From: Prevotellaceae bacterium UBA4359
GTDB lineage: Bacteria; Bacteroidota; Bacteroidia; Bacteroidales; Bacteroidaceae
Assembly: GCA_002393555.1 (NCBI GenBank)
Contig: DGSP01000093.1
Span: 1 to 38,899 of the forward strand
DNA length: 38,899 nucleotides
Direction of reading: 5' to 3'
Shown: positions 14,874 to 23,534 of the stretch, piece after piece
How the letters are laid out: each line of letters begins with the position of its first letter
How positions within the stretch are numbered: the first letter of the stretch is position 1
Program-made: the position numbers and the translations under genes
Notes under the pieces: model-generated
The model's database searches: none
What the model was told of the DNA's origin: nothing
What the model saw: the letters and a program-made list of their open reading frames with translations, nothing else

Positions 14874-15992
14874 ATGAGACTCTTCTCAAAACTCATGCTC
14901 GGCCTTGCCCTTGTGGCACAGACGGCTGCAGCACAGACCAAGCAGGAAGTGCTTGGACAGATAGAAAAAGTGAACGATTATTGGCAAAGTCACAACTCGG
15001 CCAAATGCCGTGGCTTTTGGGACAATGCCGCCTACTTCACCGGCAATCAAGAGGTCTATAACCTGACGGGCAAGCAGCAGTACCTCGACTACGCTATCGC
15101 TTGGGCCGAATACAACCACTGGAAAGGCGCCACACAGAAGGACAAGAAGCAGTGGCAGTACAAGACCTACGGAGAAGGCATGAACCACGTGCTTTTTGCC
15201 GACTGGCAAATCTGTTTCCAAGTCTATATAGACCTCTACAAGCAGGAGCATCGGGCCGAACGCATCGAACGCGCGCTGGAAGTGATGTGCTACCAAGCCT
15301 CAACGCCCGATGTCGATTACTGGTGGTGGGCCGACGCGCTCTACATGGGGCTGCCCATATTCACCAAACTCTACACCGTCACTCACGACCAGAAACTGCT
15401 CGACAAGCAGTACGAGTGCTTCAAGTGGACAGACGAACTGCTCTTCGACAAGGAAGAACAACTCTACTACCGCGACGGCAAATACGTCTATCCGAAGGTG
15501 AAGACCGCTTGCAACGACGGAAAATCCTTCTGGGCACGTGGCGCAGGATGGGTGCTGGCCGGTCTGGCCAAGGTGCTGCAAGACCTGCCCAAGGACAGCA
15601 AGTATCGCGCACTCTATCTCGACCGCTTCAAGCAACTCTCAGCAGGTGTGGCCCGCAGTCAGCAGCCCGAAGGCTACTGGACTCGTTCCATCCTCTGCCC
15701 CGACGATGCTCCCGGCTATGAGACTTCTGGCACCGCCTTCTTCACCTACGGCCTCCTTTGGGGCGTGAACAACGGCATCCTCCCTGCCAAGCAGTATCAG
15801 CCCGTCATCGACAAAGCCTGGAAGTACCTCTCAGAGACAGCCCTTCAGCCCGATGGCAGCATTGGCTACGTGCAACCCATCGGCGAGAAGCCCGACCCCA
15901 CCCGCACCGTGAATGCCCAGTCGCAGGCTCCTTTCGGCACTGGCGCATGGCTTTTGGCAGCCTGCGAATACTACAAGTACCTCAAGAAGTAA
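14874..15992 (+). CDS. Secreted glycoside hydrolase family 88/105 protein
   Basis: A 372-residue protein with a signal peptide (cleavage after TAAAQ) and an (alpha/alpha)6-barrel fold. GH105 enzymes hydrolyse unsaturated rhamnogalacturonan or related lyase products by hydrating the double bond. The motif VDYWWWADALYMGLPIF carries the expected catalytic Asp; GKSFWARGAGWVLAGL and YETSGTAFFTYGLLWG are other conserved blocks. No polysaccharide lyase, SusC/D pair or sensor lies nearby. It stands instead between cca and lpxK, 7 nt before the latter, an unusual home for a pectin-type enzyme. The exact substrate cannot be told from sequence. Confidence 0.85.
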   Translation: MRLFSKLMLGLALVAQTAAAQTKQEVLGQIEKVNDYWQSHNSAKCRGFWDNAAYFTGNQEVYNLTGKQQYLDYAIAWAEYNHWKGATQKDKKQWQYKTYGEGMNHVLFADWQICFQVYIDLYKQEHRAERIERALEVMCYQASTPDVDYWWWADALYMGLPIFTKLYTVTHDQKLLDKQYECFKWTDELLFDKEEQLYYRDGKYVYPKVKTACNDGKSFWARGAGWVLAGLAKVLQDLPKDSKYRALYLDRFKQLSAGVARSQQPEGYWTRSILCPDDAPGYETSGTAFFTYGLLWGVNNGILPAKQYQPVIDKAWKYLSETALQPDGSIGYVQPIGEKPDPTRTVNAQSQAPFGTGAWLLAACEYYKYLKK

Positions 15993-15999
15993 GGAAAAG

Positions 16000-17013
16000 G
16001 TGGAAGGCGACCACATCAGCATCAACCATTGGCTCATGCCGCTCTCGTGGCTCTACGGGCTGGGTGTCGGCATCAGAAACCTGATGTTCGATGCTGGCAT
16101 GCTCAAGTCACAGACGTTCAACCTGCCCGTCATCTGCGTGGGCAACATCACCGTAGGCGGCACAGGCAAGACCCCACACACGGAATACCTCATCAGGTTG
16201 CTTGCCCTGCAGTATCAAGTGGCTGTGCTCAGTCGTGGCTACAAGCGTCAGTCCAAAGGCTTCGTACTGGCCAAGACCGACACTCCCATGCCAGCCATTG
16301 GCGACGAGCCATACCAGATGAAGCAAAAGTTTCCGCACATCCACATGGCGGTCGATAAAGACCGCTGCCACGGCATTCGCCAACTGATGCAAGCCGACGT
16401 GCAGCCACCAACCGAGGTCGTCATCCTCGACGATGCTTTCCAGCACCGCTATGTGAAGGCCGGCCTCAACATTCTCCTGATGGACTACCACCGCCTCAGT
16501 TACCTCGACAGGCTTCTGCCAGCAGGCCGACTGCGCGAACCCCAGCGCGGCTGTTCACGAGCCGACATCATCATCGTGACCAAATGTCCGCAAGACATCA
16601 CGCAGACCGAACGGCTTCAAATCAGGCAAAACCTCCATCAGGAGAAACGGCAGGAAGTGTTCTTCACCACCTACCGATACCCCGACCATCTGGACGGACT
16701 GGGCGACAACCCACTGCTGGTCACGGGCATCGCCTCGCCCCAGCAAATGACCTACGACCTTCAGCAGATGATTCCAAAGTTCGAAGTGATGAGTTTCCCC
16801 GACCATCATAACTTCACGCAGCAAGACATTGACCACATCCGCACTCGGGCAAATGGCCGCACCATTCTCACCACCGAGAAAGACGCAACCCGCCTGCACG
16901 GACTTGAAGACGTAAAGGTCATTCCCATCGAGGTGGAGTTTCTCGATGGCAAAGGAGAAGCGTTCAACCAACTCATCACCAACTTCGTACAACAAAAAAC
17001 GACTACCGCATAA
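16000..17013 (+). CDS. lpxK: Tetraacyldisaccharide 4'-kinase
   Basis: A 337-residue inner-membrane-associated kinase that phosphorylates the lipid A precursor to give lipid IVA. It has the Walker A motif GGTGKTPHTEYLIRLL, the LSRGYKR and DEPYQMKQK motifs and the VVILDDAFQHRYV segment with catalytic and metal-binding acids. GTG at 16000 is chosen as the start: it follows AAGGAAAAG, lies 7 nt past the GH105 stop, and gives the N terminus EGDHISINHWLMPLSWLYG expected for this group. The frame is open further upstream but would overlap GH105. Confidence 0.93.
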   Translation: MEGDHISINHWLMPLSWLYGLGVGIRNLMFDAGMLKSQTFNLPVICVGNITVGGTGKTPHTEYLIRLLALQYQVAVLSRGYKRQSKGFVLAKTDTPMPAIGDEPYQMKQKFPHIHMAVDKDRCHGIRQLMQADVQPPTEVVILDDAFQHRYVKAGLNILLMDYHRLSYLDRLLPAGRLREPQRGCSRADIIIVTKCPQDITQTERLQIRQNLHQEKRQEVFFTTYRYPDHLDGLGDNPLLVTGIASPQQMTYDLQQMIPKFEVMSFPDHHNFTQQDIDHIRTRANGRTILTTEKDATRLHGLEDVKVIPIEVEFLDGKGEAFNQLITNFVQQKTTTA

Positions 17014-17029
17014 CCACACAACCGCAACA

Positions 17030-18097
17030 ATGGCCACAGAAATAGCAACCCTCGGTGAGTTTGGTCTCATCAAGCGACTGACTCAAAACCTGGAAATCAA
17101 GAACCCAGAAACCCACTATGGAGTGGGTGACGACTGTGCCGTGCTGAACTACAGCAACGACAAAGACATCCTCGTCAGTACCGACCTGCTGATGGAGGGT
17201 GTTCACTTCGACCTGACTTACTTGCCCATGAAGCACCTCGGCTACAAGGCAGCGCAAGTCAACCTCTCCGACATCTACGCCATGGGGGGCATGCCCAAGC
17301 AAATCACCGTCAGCCTTGCCCTGAGCAAGCGGTTCAGCGTGGAAGACATGGATGACTTCTACGAAGGACTCCGTCTGGCATGCGAGGCACACGGAGTCGA
17401 TATTGTGGGAGGCGACACCACCTCGTCGCGCACAGGACTCGCCATCTCCATCACAGCCATTGGCGAGGTGGAACGTGGCAAAGCCATCTACCGCAACGGA
17501 GCCAAAGAGACAGACCTCATCTGCGTGAGCGGCGACCTCGGAGGAGCCTACATGGGTTTCCAACTGCTTGAGCGCGAAAAAGAAGTCTATTACAAGCAGA
17601 TAGAGACCGCCAAGACCGATGCCGAACGCATGGCCATCGCCCAGCCCGACTTCAGCGGTCGCGAATACCTGCTCGAACGCCAGATGAAACCCGAAGCACG
17701 ACGCGACATCATCCTTCAACTGCGCCAGGCCGGCATCCAGCCCACTGCCATGATGGACATCAGCGACGGTCTCTCCTCCGAACTGCTCCACATCTGCACC
17801 CAAAGCCACTGCGGATGCCGCATCTACGAAGAGCGCATCCCCATCGACTATCAGACAGCCGTGATGGCCGAAGAACTGAACATGAACCTCACCACCGCAG
17901 CCCTCAATGGTGGTGAAGACTACGAACTGCTCTTCACCGTCCCCATTGCCGACCACGAAAAGATTGAGCAGATGAAGGACGTGAAACTCATCGGCCACAT
18001 CACCAAGGAGAGCCTCGGCTGCGCCCTCATCACCCGCGACGGAGCAGAGTTTGAACTGAAAGCCCAAGGGTGGAATCCCCTCAAAGAAAGCAAATAA
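17030..18097 (+). CDS. thiL: Thiamine-monophosphate kinase
   Basis: A 355-residue ATP-dependent kinase making thiamine diphosphate, the last step of thiamine biosynthesis. It belongs to the PurM/SelD-like fold: the metal-binding GVGDDCAVL near residue 40, STDLLMEGVHFDL, AQVNLSDIYAMGG and VGGDTTSSRTGL are all family signatures, and MMDISDGLSSEL is in the C-terminal half. The ATG at 17030, 16 nt after lpxK, is preferred; the frame is open upstream into lpxK but has no family sequence there. The central insertion with EREKEVYYKQIETAK is typical of Bacteroidales ThiL. Confidence 0.95.
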   Translation: MATEIATLGEFGLIKRLTQNLEIKNPETHYGVGDDCAVLNYSNDKDILVSTDLLMEGVHFDLTYLPMKHLGYKAAQVNLSDIYAMGGMPKQITVSLALSKRFSVEDMDDFYEGLRLACEAHGVDIVGGDTTSSRTGLAISITAIGEVERGKAIYRNGAKETDLICVSGDLGGAYMGFQLLEREKEVYYKQIETAKTDAERMAIAQPDFSGREYLLERQMKPEARRDIILQLRQAGIQPTAMMDISDGLSSELLHICTQSHCGCRIYEERIPIDYQTAVMAEELNMNLTTAALNGGEDYELLFTVPIADHEKIEQMKDVKLIGHITKESLGCALITRDGAEFELKAQGWNPLKESK

Positions 18098-18130
18098 TTA
18101 ACCCTATACAAACACTTAAAACCCAAAATT

Positions 18131-18922
18131 ATGAGAGTAATTATTGAACCCGATTATGAAGCCCTCTCAAAGTGGGCCGCAAACTACGTGGCAAACCGCA
18201 TCATCGAAGCCAAGCCAACACCCGAAAAGCCCTTCGTGCTGGGCTGTCCCACAGGCTCTTCGCCACTCGGCTTGTATCGCAACCTCATCGACATGTACAC
18301 AGCCGGCAAACTCAGTTTCCAAAACGTTGTGACTTTCAACATGGACGAGTATGTAAACCTGCCCGAAGACCACCCAGAGAGTTACCACTCTTTCATGTGG
18401 AACAACTTCTTCAACCACATCGACATCAAGCGTGAGAATGTACACATCCTCAACGGCAACGCCCACGACCTGGTGGCTGAGTGCAACCACTACGAAGAAA
18501 TGATTGCCGCTGCCGGAGGCGTTGACCTCTTCATGGGCGGCATCGGCCCCGACGGCCACCTCGCATTCAACGAGCCAGGCTCTTCGCTCTCGTCGCGCAC
18601 TCGCATCAAGACCCTCACCACCGACACCATCCACGCCAACAGCCGCTTCTTCAACGGCGACCTCTCGCTCGTGCCCAAGCAGGCCCTCACCGTCGGCATC
18701 GGCACCGTGATGGATGCCAAGGAAGTGCTCCTCGTGTGCAGCGGCCACAACAAGGCCCGCGCCCTCAAGCACTGCATCGACGGCGACATCAGCCACAAGT
18801 GGACATCCTCCATGCTGCAGATGCACCCCCACGCCATCGTGGTGTGCGACGAAGCCGCCTGCGACGAGTTGACCGTAGGCACATACAAGTACTATCTCGA
18901 CAAGGAAAGAGGCAATCTCTAA
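18131..18922 (+). CDS. nagB: Glucosamine-6-phosphate deaminase
   Basis: A 263-residue cytoplasmic enzyme converting glucosamine 6-phosphate to fructose 6-phosphate and ammonia. It has the phosphate-binding PTGSSPLGLYRNL segment, the catalytic Asp in FNMDEYVNL, and GGIGPDGHLAFNEPGSS with the catalytic His and neighbouring acid. Length matches the family. It is the last gene of the run starting at 12717 and is followed by a hairpin terminator. It would feed amino sugars from host or microbial glycans into glycolysis. Confidence 0.97.
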   Translation: MRVIIEPDYEALSKWAANYVANRIIEAKPTPEKPFVLGCPTGSSPLGLYRNLIDMYTAGKLSFQNVVTFNMDEYVNLPEDHPESYHSFMWNNFFNHIDIKRENVHILNGNAHDLVAECNHYEEMIAAAGGVDLFMGGIGPDGHLAFNEPGSSLSSRTRIKTLTTDTIHANSRFFNGDLSLVPKQALTVGIGTVMDAKEVLLVCSGHNKARALKHCIDGDISHKWTSSMLQMHPHAIVVCDEAACDELTVGTYKYYLDKERGNL

Positions 18923-18940
18923 CACACACCATCCTCACAC

Positions 18941-18990
18941 AAGCAGCAGGGGCAGGCTCCAACTATCGGAGTCTGCCCCTGCCGCTTTGT
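18941..18990. terminator. Bidirectional-type hairpin between nagB and the M61 gene
   Basis: A nearly perfect stem pairs AGCAGCAGGGGCAGGCTCC (about 18942-18960) with GGAGTCTGCCCCTGCCGCTT (about 18968-18986) around a 7-nt loop. A short T-rich run follows on the plus strand. It lies between two convergent genes and can end both transcripts. Confidence 0.85.
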
Positions 18991-19015
18991 TTCATCCGAC
19001 AGCCGAGACTGAAAG

Positions 19016-20536
19016 TCATTGCAACTGCATGGCCTTCAAGAACTCACGCTGCCTCTTGTCAGGATTCTCCACCCTTCGTATGCTCCAGTCGGTCGTGTCA
19101 ATCCGCAATCCTGCCTCACGCAAATAACTGTCATAGTCAATGTCGACAGTGGTGTCCACCAACGTGCGGATGTCCTTCATAGGTTGCCCCGCCACTTCTT
19201 CCACCGCAGCCCAGAACTCCTCTTCAGTAAAACCGCGCTGCCACTGCCGGTAGAAGCGGTTGTAGAGCAGACGCATCACATCGTCGAGCGACCGCTGCTG
19301 CTGAGTCTTCCGACGGATGTCGATGTCGAGCAGAAGGCCGATGACAGGTCCCTTAAAGTAATAGTTCAGACGCACGTCACGCGCATTGTCATCCTGGTTC
19401 ATGAAGTTGAGCCAGATGTCGTAACTGCTCTGCCGCAGACTCATGTGACGCTGTCCTTCGTAGGGAGCATACAAGGAAAAATAAGTGGAAATCAACTCCA
19501 ACGCCTCATCGGTGGTCGTGATGCCCGCATACTGCAAGAGGCGGAACTCATAGTAGCACGTCAGCCCCTCGCTCACCCACAGCATCGGCGTGATGGCCTC
19601 GTGGTCGTAGTCAATAGGCCACAGTTCAGCCGGACGGATGCACTTCACGTTGTAGAGGTGGAAATACTCATGAGCCACAAATGCCAGAAACTTCACATGC
19701 GACCGGCGCGAGTCAAAGCGATAACAGCCATCAGTGTAGCAAGCCTGCGAGTTGAAGTGTTCCAAGCCACCGCCACCTTTGCCCATGTGGATGAGGCAAT
19801 AGTTGTCGTAGGGCACATCGCCCATCAACCGAGTGGCAGCACTCACAATCTTTCTGAAGTCTCGCTCCAGCCCGATGTCCTCTGCCCCGTCGGGAGTCTC
19901 CAGCGCAAACTCATAAGGATGTCCCTCGTGGGTGAAGTGGCTCACATAGTGATTGCCCAGCAACAGGGGCGAGTCGTAGAGCGTGTCAAAATCCTTCACG
20001 GTGAACGTGTGGCTATCTTCCTGATGCGGCACCAGCCCCGTAGATATGTGCTTCCAGTTGGATGGCACATCGAAAGTGACCGTGACGGGATGCTGCGTCT
20101 GACCATCCACATACATGAACACGCCAGCCGGAGCCACAAACGCCACCTGCCCCTCCACCCGACTCGAAGCCACATCGCGCTCGTTGGCATAGACACGCCA
20201 AGACACATGCGCCCGTTTGTCGGCTGGCAGACCGATGACCCAACGGTTCAGCCCATTCTTTCTCCACACGAGGCGTTGCCCCTGCTCGTCGGTAGCCGTA
20301 AAATCGCACAGATGCTTCGGGAAGTTCAGCATCTCATAGTAGCCCGGTGCCCACAACGGCATGTTGAGCACCAGTTCGTCTCCCCCATCGGTCTGCCGAT
20401 AGTCCAACGAAACATTCAGATAGTGAGCCAAAGTATCAAACGCCACCGTGTAGCGCATCTCATAATTCGTCTGCGCCTTGGCCGAACTGCAGACAACAAG
20501 GGCGCACAAAAACACCCATCGAAACATTTTTTTCAT
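19016..20536 (-). CDS. M61 family (glycyl aminopeptidase-like) metallopeptidase, lacking a clear PDZ domain
   Basis: A 506-residue secreted peptidase with a signal peptide (FLCALVVCSSAKAQ). An N-terminal M61 beta-domain is followed by the catalytic domain with GGGGLEHFNSQ and the zinc motif HEYFH at residues 289-293, then LYNVKCIRPAEL, and the downstream Glu in LWVSEGLTCYYE. M61 proteins usually continue into a PDZ domain; here only about 40 residues follow the last catalytic-domain helices, so PDZ is absent or vestigial. Several start codons are close together (20551, 20539, 20536, 20527); 20536 gives the best signal peptide. An upstream TTG at 20599 lies before the promoter. Confidence 0.85.
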   Translation of the reverse strand: MKKMFRWVFLCALVVCSSAKAQTNYEMRYTVAFDTLAHYLNVSLDYRQTDGGDELVLNMPLWAPGYYEMLNFPKHLCDFTATDEQGQRLVWRKNGLNRWVIGLPADKRAHVSWRVYANERDVASSRVEGQVAFVAPAGVFMYVDGQTQHPVTVTFDVPSNWKHISTGLVPHQEDSHTFTVKDFDTLYDSPLLLGNHYVSHFTHEGHPYEFALETPDGAEDIGLERDFRKIVSAATRLMGDVPYDNYCLIHMGKGGGGLEHFNSQACYTDGCYRFDSRRSHVKFLAFVAHEYFHLYNVKCIRPAELWPIDYDHEAITPMLWVSEGLTCYYEFRLLQYAGITTTDEALELISTYFSLYAPYEGQRHMSLRQSSYDIWLNFMNQDDNARDVRLNYYFKGPVIGLLLDIDIRRKTQQQRSLDDVMRLLYNRFYRQWQRGFTEEEFWAAVEEVAGQPMKDIRTLVDTTVDIDYDSYLREAGLRIDTTDWSIRRVENPDKRQREFLKAMQLQ

Positions 20537-20568
20537 CATATAGCCTGTCATAAAAGTGAATTCAGGTG

Positions 20569-20576
20569 CAAAGATA
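20569..20576 (-). promoter_or_regulatory. -7 box for the M61 gene
   Basis: TATCTTTG on the minus strand, about 33 nt before the chosen start. The -33 region is A/T-rich without TTTG. Confidence 0.55.
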
Positions 20577-20616
20577 CAACTAAGTAAATAAAAAACCAAT
20601 TTATTTTGATTTTTTC

Positions 20617-20679
20617 CGTACCCCTCGACTACGGCAGGTCGTACCCGAGGGGTACGGTTGGTCGTAGTCGAGGGGTACG
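20617..20679. repeat. Palindromic array C, three 17-bp units at 23-bp period
   Basis: Units at 20617-20633, 20640-20656 and 20663-20679 are separated by 6-bp spacers. The outer two are exact reverse complements of each other; the middle one, CGTACCCGAGGGGTACG, is near-palindromic and identical to the middle unit of array B. The array lies between the divergent M61 gene and the restriction-modification cassette. About 120 nt of featureless A/T-rich sequence follow before the next promoter. Confidence 0.93.
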
Positions 20680-20800
20680 GTTATGATGCACATCTTCACA
20701 ACATGGGGAAGAGCATATCATGATGCAACCAATGTACACATTCCCCTTCCTTCTCCACACTTTTTTAGGCTTGAGAGATATGAATATGAAAAAGAAGTTG

Positions 20801-20808
20801 TATCTTTG
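20801..20808 (+). promoter_or_regulatory. -7 box for the restriction-modification cassette
   Basis: TATCTTTG, 36 nt before the ATG at 20844; the -33 element is not recognisable. GGGAG at 20829-20833 may serve as a ribosome binding site. Confidence 0.55.
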
Positions 20809-20843
20809 CATCAAAATCACATCATTAGGGAGAAAAAAAGATT

Positions 20844-22040
20844 ATGACAACATGGAGATGGGATCAAGGACGTGTCCTGTATTTTCAATTTGATGTATTA
20901 AGGGAAATAGCAAAGGTCTTGGTCACATTTGAGGGGAAAGACATCAATGACAATTCCATCAACGACGAATTGAGAAAGTCGCTGAGGGACCATGTGGGTT
21001 TGCCGTTCGCTCCAGACAGTTATAAAATTAACAGAAACTATTCACGGGTATTTCAATGTGCATTGTTGGCATATCTTCAAGGGAAGAGCCTTTATGTGTC
21101 CGACATCTGCAAGATGCTGGCTGCTGATGATTCATACTTGTCTAATTGTGACAACTACATGTATGAGGTTTTTAGAAGATTCAGGTTCCCATTTCCTGCT
21201 TTCAATGAATATGAGCCACAAACAGAACGTGTTTACCCATTCTGCGCTATCATCAAATATCTAATCGCTTTGAGAGAACAGGGGCGTAGTGCCAAAGTTT
21301 CACTGGAAGACATTTGTAGTTATGTTATAGGCAATTCGTGTACAGGACTTGAAGATGTAGATTTCTACAATACTCTTCAACCTACGACGTATAGAGCAGA
21401 GGGGGATTCCGTGAGACAACTGCGTGAAATGCTTGCTTTTATCAGCCAATGCAGTTTCCTTAAAGTTTTCAATAAAGAACTTTATTTGGATGTTTATGGA
21501 GATGATGACATCAAGCATCTATTACAAAACATTCTCATTCCAAATGTCCAAGAGCCTATGGCTGATAAGGGCGATGAATTTTGCCAAATGACAAAAGTTA
21601 TCCATCAACTGGTGACACCCAATGTTAATACATCTTCTGTCAACATCCTGTCACCTCTCAGCATTCTTGACAAAGATTTCACTGAAGGGAAAAGAGTTCG
21701 TGTACAGCATTTGAGAATAGAACGCAGCACATTATTACGAAAATTCTACATTTCTCTGCATCCAGAACCAGTCTGCGAGGCATGCAAGGAACATGTCAGG
21801 GAAAAATACCCTTGGGTCGATTACATGCTGGATGTACATCATCTTTTGCCTTTGGCATCAGTCATAAAACTTTCGATAGAAGGAACTTCACTTGATGACA
21901 TGGTCGGCTTGTGTCCATCTTGCCATAAAGCGATTCATGATTATTACCGCAAGTGGTTAAAGAGTAACAATTTAGACGATTTCAGAAGTAAACAGGAGGC
22001 CATGTCTGTCTATCTGGAAGCCGTAAGGGAGATTGCGTGA
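20844..22040 (+). CDS. HNH endonuclease, probable type II restriction enzyme
   Basis: A 398-residue protein whose C terminus is an HNH/McrA-like nuclease with a zinc site: Cys311-x2-Cys314, then DVHHLLPLAS with His332 and His333, and LCPSCHKAIH with Cys357, Cys360, His361 and His365. The middle 'N' position reads Asp (LDDMVGLCPSC), a variant found in some HNH enzymes. The first 300 residues match nothing I recognise and probably hold the DNA-recognition part. The gene overlaps the next, a DNA-cytosine methyltransferase, by one base (TGATG), the classic arrangement of a restriction-modification pair. Codon use and base composition are visibly more A/T-rich than in neighbours, which suggests recent transfer. 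Recognition site unknown. Confidence 0.82.
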   Translation: MTTWRWDQGRVLYFQFDVLREIAKVLVTFEGKDINDNSINDELRKSLRDHVGLPFAPDSYKINRNYSRVFQCALLAYLQGKSLYVSDICKMLAADDSYLSNCDNYMYEVFRRFRFPFPAFNEYEPQTERVYPFCAIIKYLIALREQGRSAKVSLEDICSYVIGNSCTGLEDVDFYNTLQPTTYRAEGDSVRQLREMLAFISQCSFLKVFNKELYLDVYGDDDIKHLLQNILIPNVQEPMADKGDEFCQMTKVIHQLVTPNVNTSSVNILSPLSILDKDFTEGKRVRVQHLRIERSTLLRKFYISLHPEPVCEACKEHVREKYPWVDYMLDVHHLLPLASVIKLSIEGTSLDDMVGLCPSCHKAIHDYYRKWLKSNNLDDFRSKQEAMSVYLEAVREIA

Positions 22041-23248
22041 TGAAGATAAACATTGATGAACAAAACAAAATCCTACATCAGGCTATTGATGAAGGTGTGA
22101 AATTGTCTGATTTGTTGGAATCCAAACACTATCAATATGACAACCTACAATATTCTGATGGTTTGGATTTCAATAACGAAGAGTGTCCCTTTGAGCCGAT
22201 TGAACTAATGGATAATGTTCCATTGTACCAGGACGACATTCCTGCCGTCAGTTTCTTTTCTGGGGCAGGAGGATTGGATATCGGCTTTAGACACGCTGGA
22301 TTTCATAACATCATTGGCATAGAACACACTGAATTGTTCTGCAATACGTTGAGGTTAAATAACCCCAACCAGTTGGTTATCGGCCCTCCTTTCTACGATG
22401 GCGACGTTAGTAAACGAGAAGAAATAGCCGCACTCCTTAGAGAGAACGGAATAAACGAGAACTTCAATGGCGTGTTTCATGGTGGTCCCCCTTGCCAATC
22501 CTTCAGTATCGCCGCCAACCAAAGATTCAACAAAGACGGTGAGAAATTCAAGAGGACAGGCTTTGAAGATGCCGAGAAAGGCACTTTGATATTTGACTAT
22601 ATATGGTATATACAGCAATTTCGCCCACTTGCATTTCTGATTGAGAATGTTGCAGGAATTGTAGAATGCGACCCGGAAGGAAGGATAGCCCAAGCACTCA
22701 ATGATTTAAGGGCGTTAGGGTACCATATTCAGGAGCCAAAAGTTTTGGATGCCACTTATTACGGAGTGCCGCAACATCGAAAAAGATGGATTGTGATGGG
22801 AACGCGAGGACAACGCCCTATAGAATATCCTGCTCCCCAATTCCGCGAAACTCCATGCGGATACGTATTTATGCGTCCGTTGAACGGGGTGACTAATCAT
22901 GTCACCCGAAAGCATAGCGCAGAATCCGTCATGAGATACAGCCAACTGAAGATGGGAGCAAGAGACCATCAAGGACGAGTGGACAGACTTGACCCCTACA
23001 AACCATCCAAAACCGTTATTGCCGGTGGAGTGAAAGGTGGCGGACGTTCACATCTGCACCCCTTCATCCCCCGAACTATATCGGTCAGAGAGTGTGCTCG
23101 CCTACAGACTTTTCCTGACAACTATGAATTTGCGGGAACACCAGCCAGACAATTCACGCAAGTAGGGAATGCCGTTCCACCTATGCTTGCATACAAGTTG
23201 GCATTACAAATCAAAGAAGCCATATTGCCGGATTATCACGCCCATTAA
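22040..23248 (+). CDS. DNA (cytosine-5-)-methyltransferase
   Basis: A 402-residue C5 methyltransferase with motifs in canonical order: I, FSGAGG (73-78, SAM binding); IV, GGPPCQSFS with catalytic Cys152; VI, ENV at Glu202; VIII, QHRKRW (245-250); IX, RECARLQTFPD; X, QVGNAVPP (from Gln374). Roughly 100 residues between VIII and IX form the target-recognition region, including GGVKGGGRSHLHPF. The first 65 residues are an extension ahead of motif I. ATG 22040 overlaps the nuclease stop; GTG 22037 is an alternative. It should protect the host against the upstream HNH nuclease. Like its partner it is A/T-rich. No vsr gene, transposase or integrase is adjacent. Confidence 0.95.
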   Translation: MKINIDEQNKILHQAIDEGVKLSDLLESKHYQYDNLQYSDGLDFNNEECPFEPIELMDNVPLYQDDIPAVSFFSGAGGLDIGFRHAGFHNIIGIEHTELFCNTLRLNNPNQLVIGPPFYDGDVSKREEIAALLRENGINENFNGVFHGGPPCQSFSIAANQRFNKDGEKFKRTGFEDAEKGTLIFDYIWYIQQFRPLAFLIENVAGIVECDPEGRIAQALNDLRALGYHIQEPKVLDATYYGVPQHRKRWIVMGTRGQRPIEYPAPQFRETPCGYVFMRPLNGVTNHVTRKHSAESVMRYSQLKMGARDHQGRVDRLDPYKPSKTVIAGGVKGGGRSHLHPFIPRTISVRECARLQTFPDNYEFAGTPARQFTQVGNAVPPMLAYKLALQIKEAILPDYHAH

Positions 23249-23311
23249 ATCATCTTACGGATGCACCACTTACACAAAAGACGGAGAGAAAAACTATTTT
23301 CCCTCCACTTT

Positions 23312-23343
23312 TTTGTCTCGTAAAAGAAAATGCGTTATCTTTG
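23312..23343 (+). promoter_or_regulatory. Promoter of the S66 peptidase gene
   Basis: -33 TTTG at 23312-23315, 20-nt spacer, -7 TATCTTTG at 23336-23343. The predicted leader is about 185 nt, unusually long for this genome. The leader (about 23350-23534) contains no clear gene or strong hairpin. Confidence 0.75.
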
Positions 23344-23534
23344 TGGCAAAGTATAAACAGTTCATGCTTATTTCTAATGTTTTTAGATTCGTTGGTTTCT
23401 CACTCTTTGTTGCAGCAAGGCACACGAACAATGCCCAATGAAACGATGACAGATGTGAATATCGCAACACTAACATACGTGCCGAGAAAGTCTAAAGACA
23501 AAACGCCTGATTTTTATAAAAGAATATAATCATA

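Noticed and set aside
19019..20587. Plus-strand open frame opposite the M61 peptidase
   Set aside because: Antisense to a gene with an intact zinc motif and signal peptide; composition (His- and Arg-rich) is typical of a shadow frame.
23341..23529. Possible 62-codon gene in the leader of the S66 peptidase gene
   Set aside because: It begins inside the -7 box and has no similarity or ribosome binding site; a shorter internal start at about 23431 is possible but unsupported.
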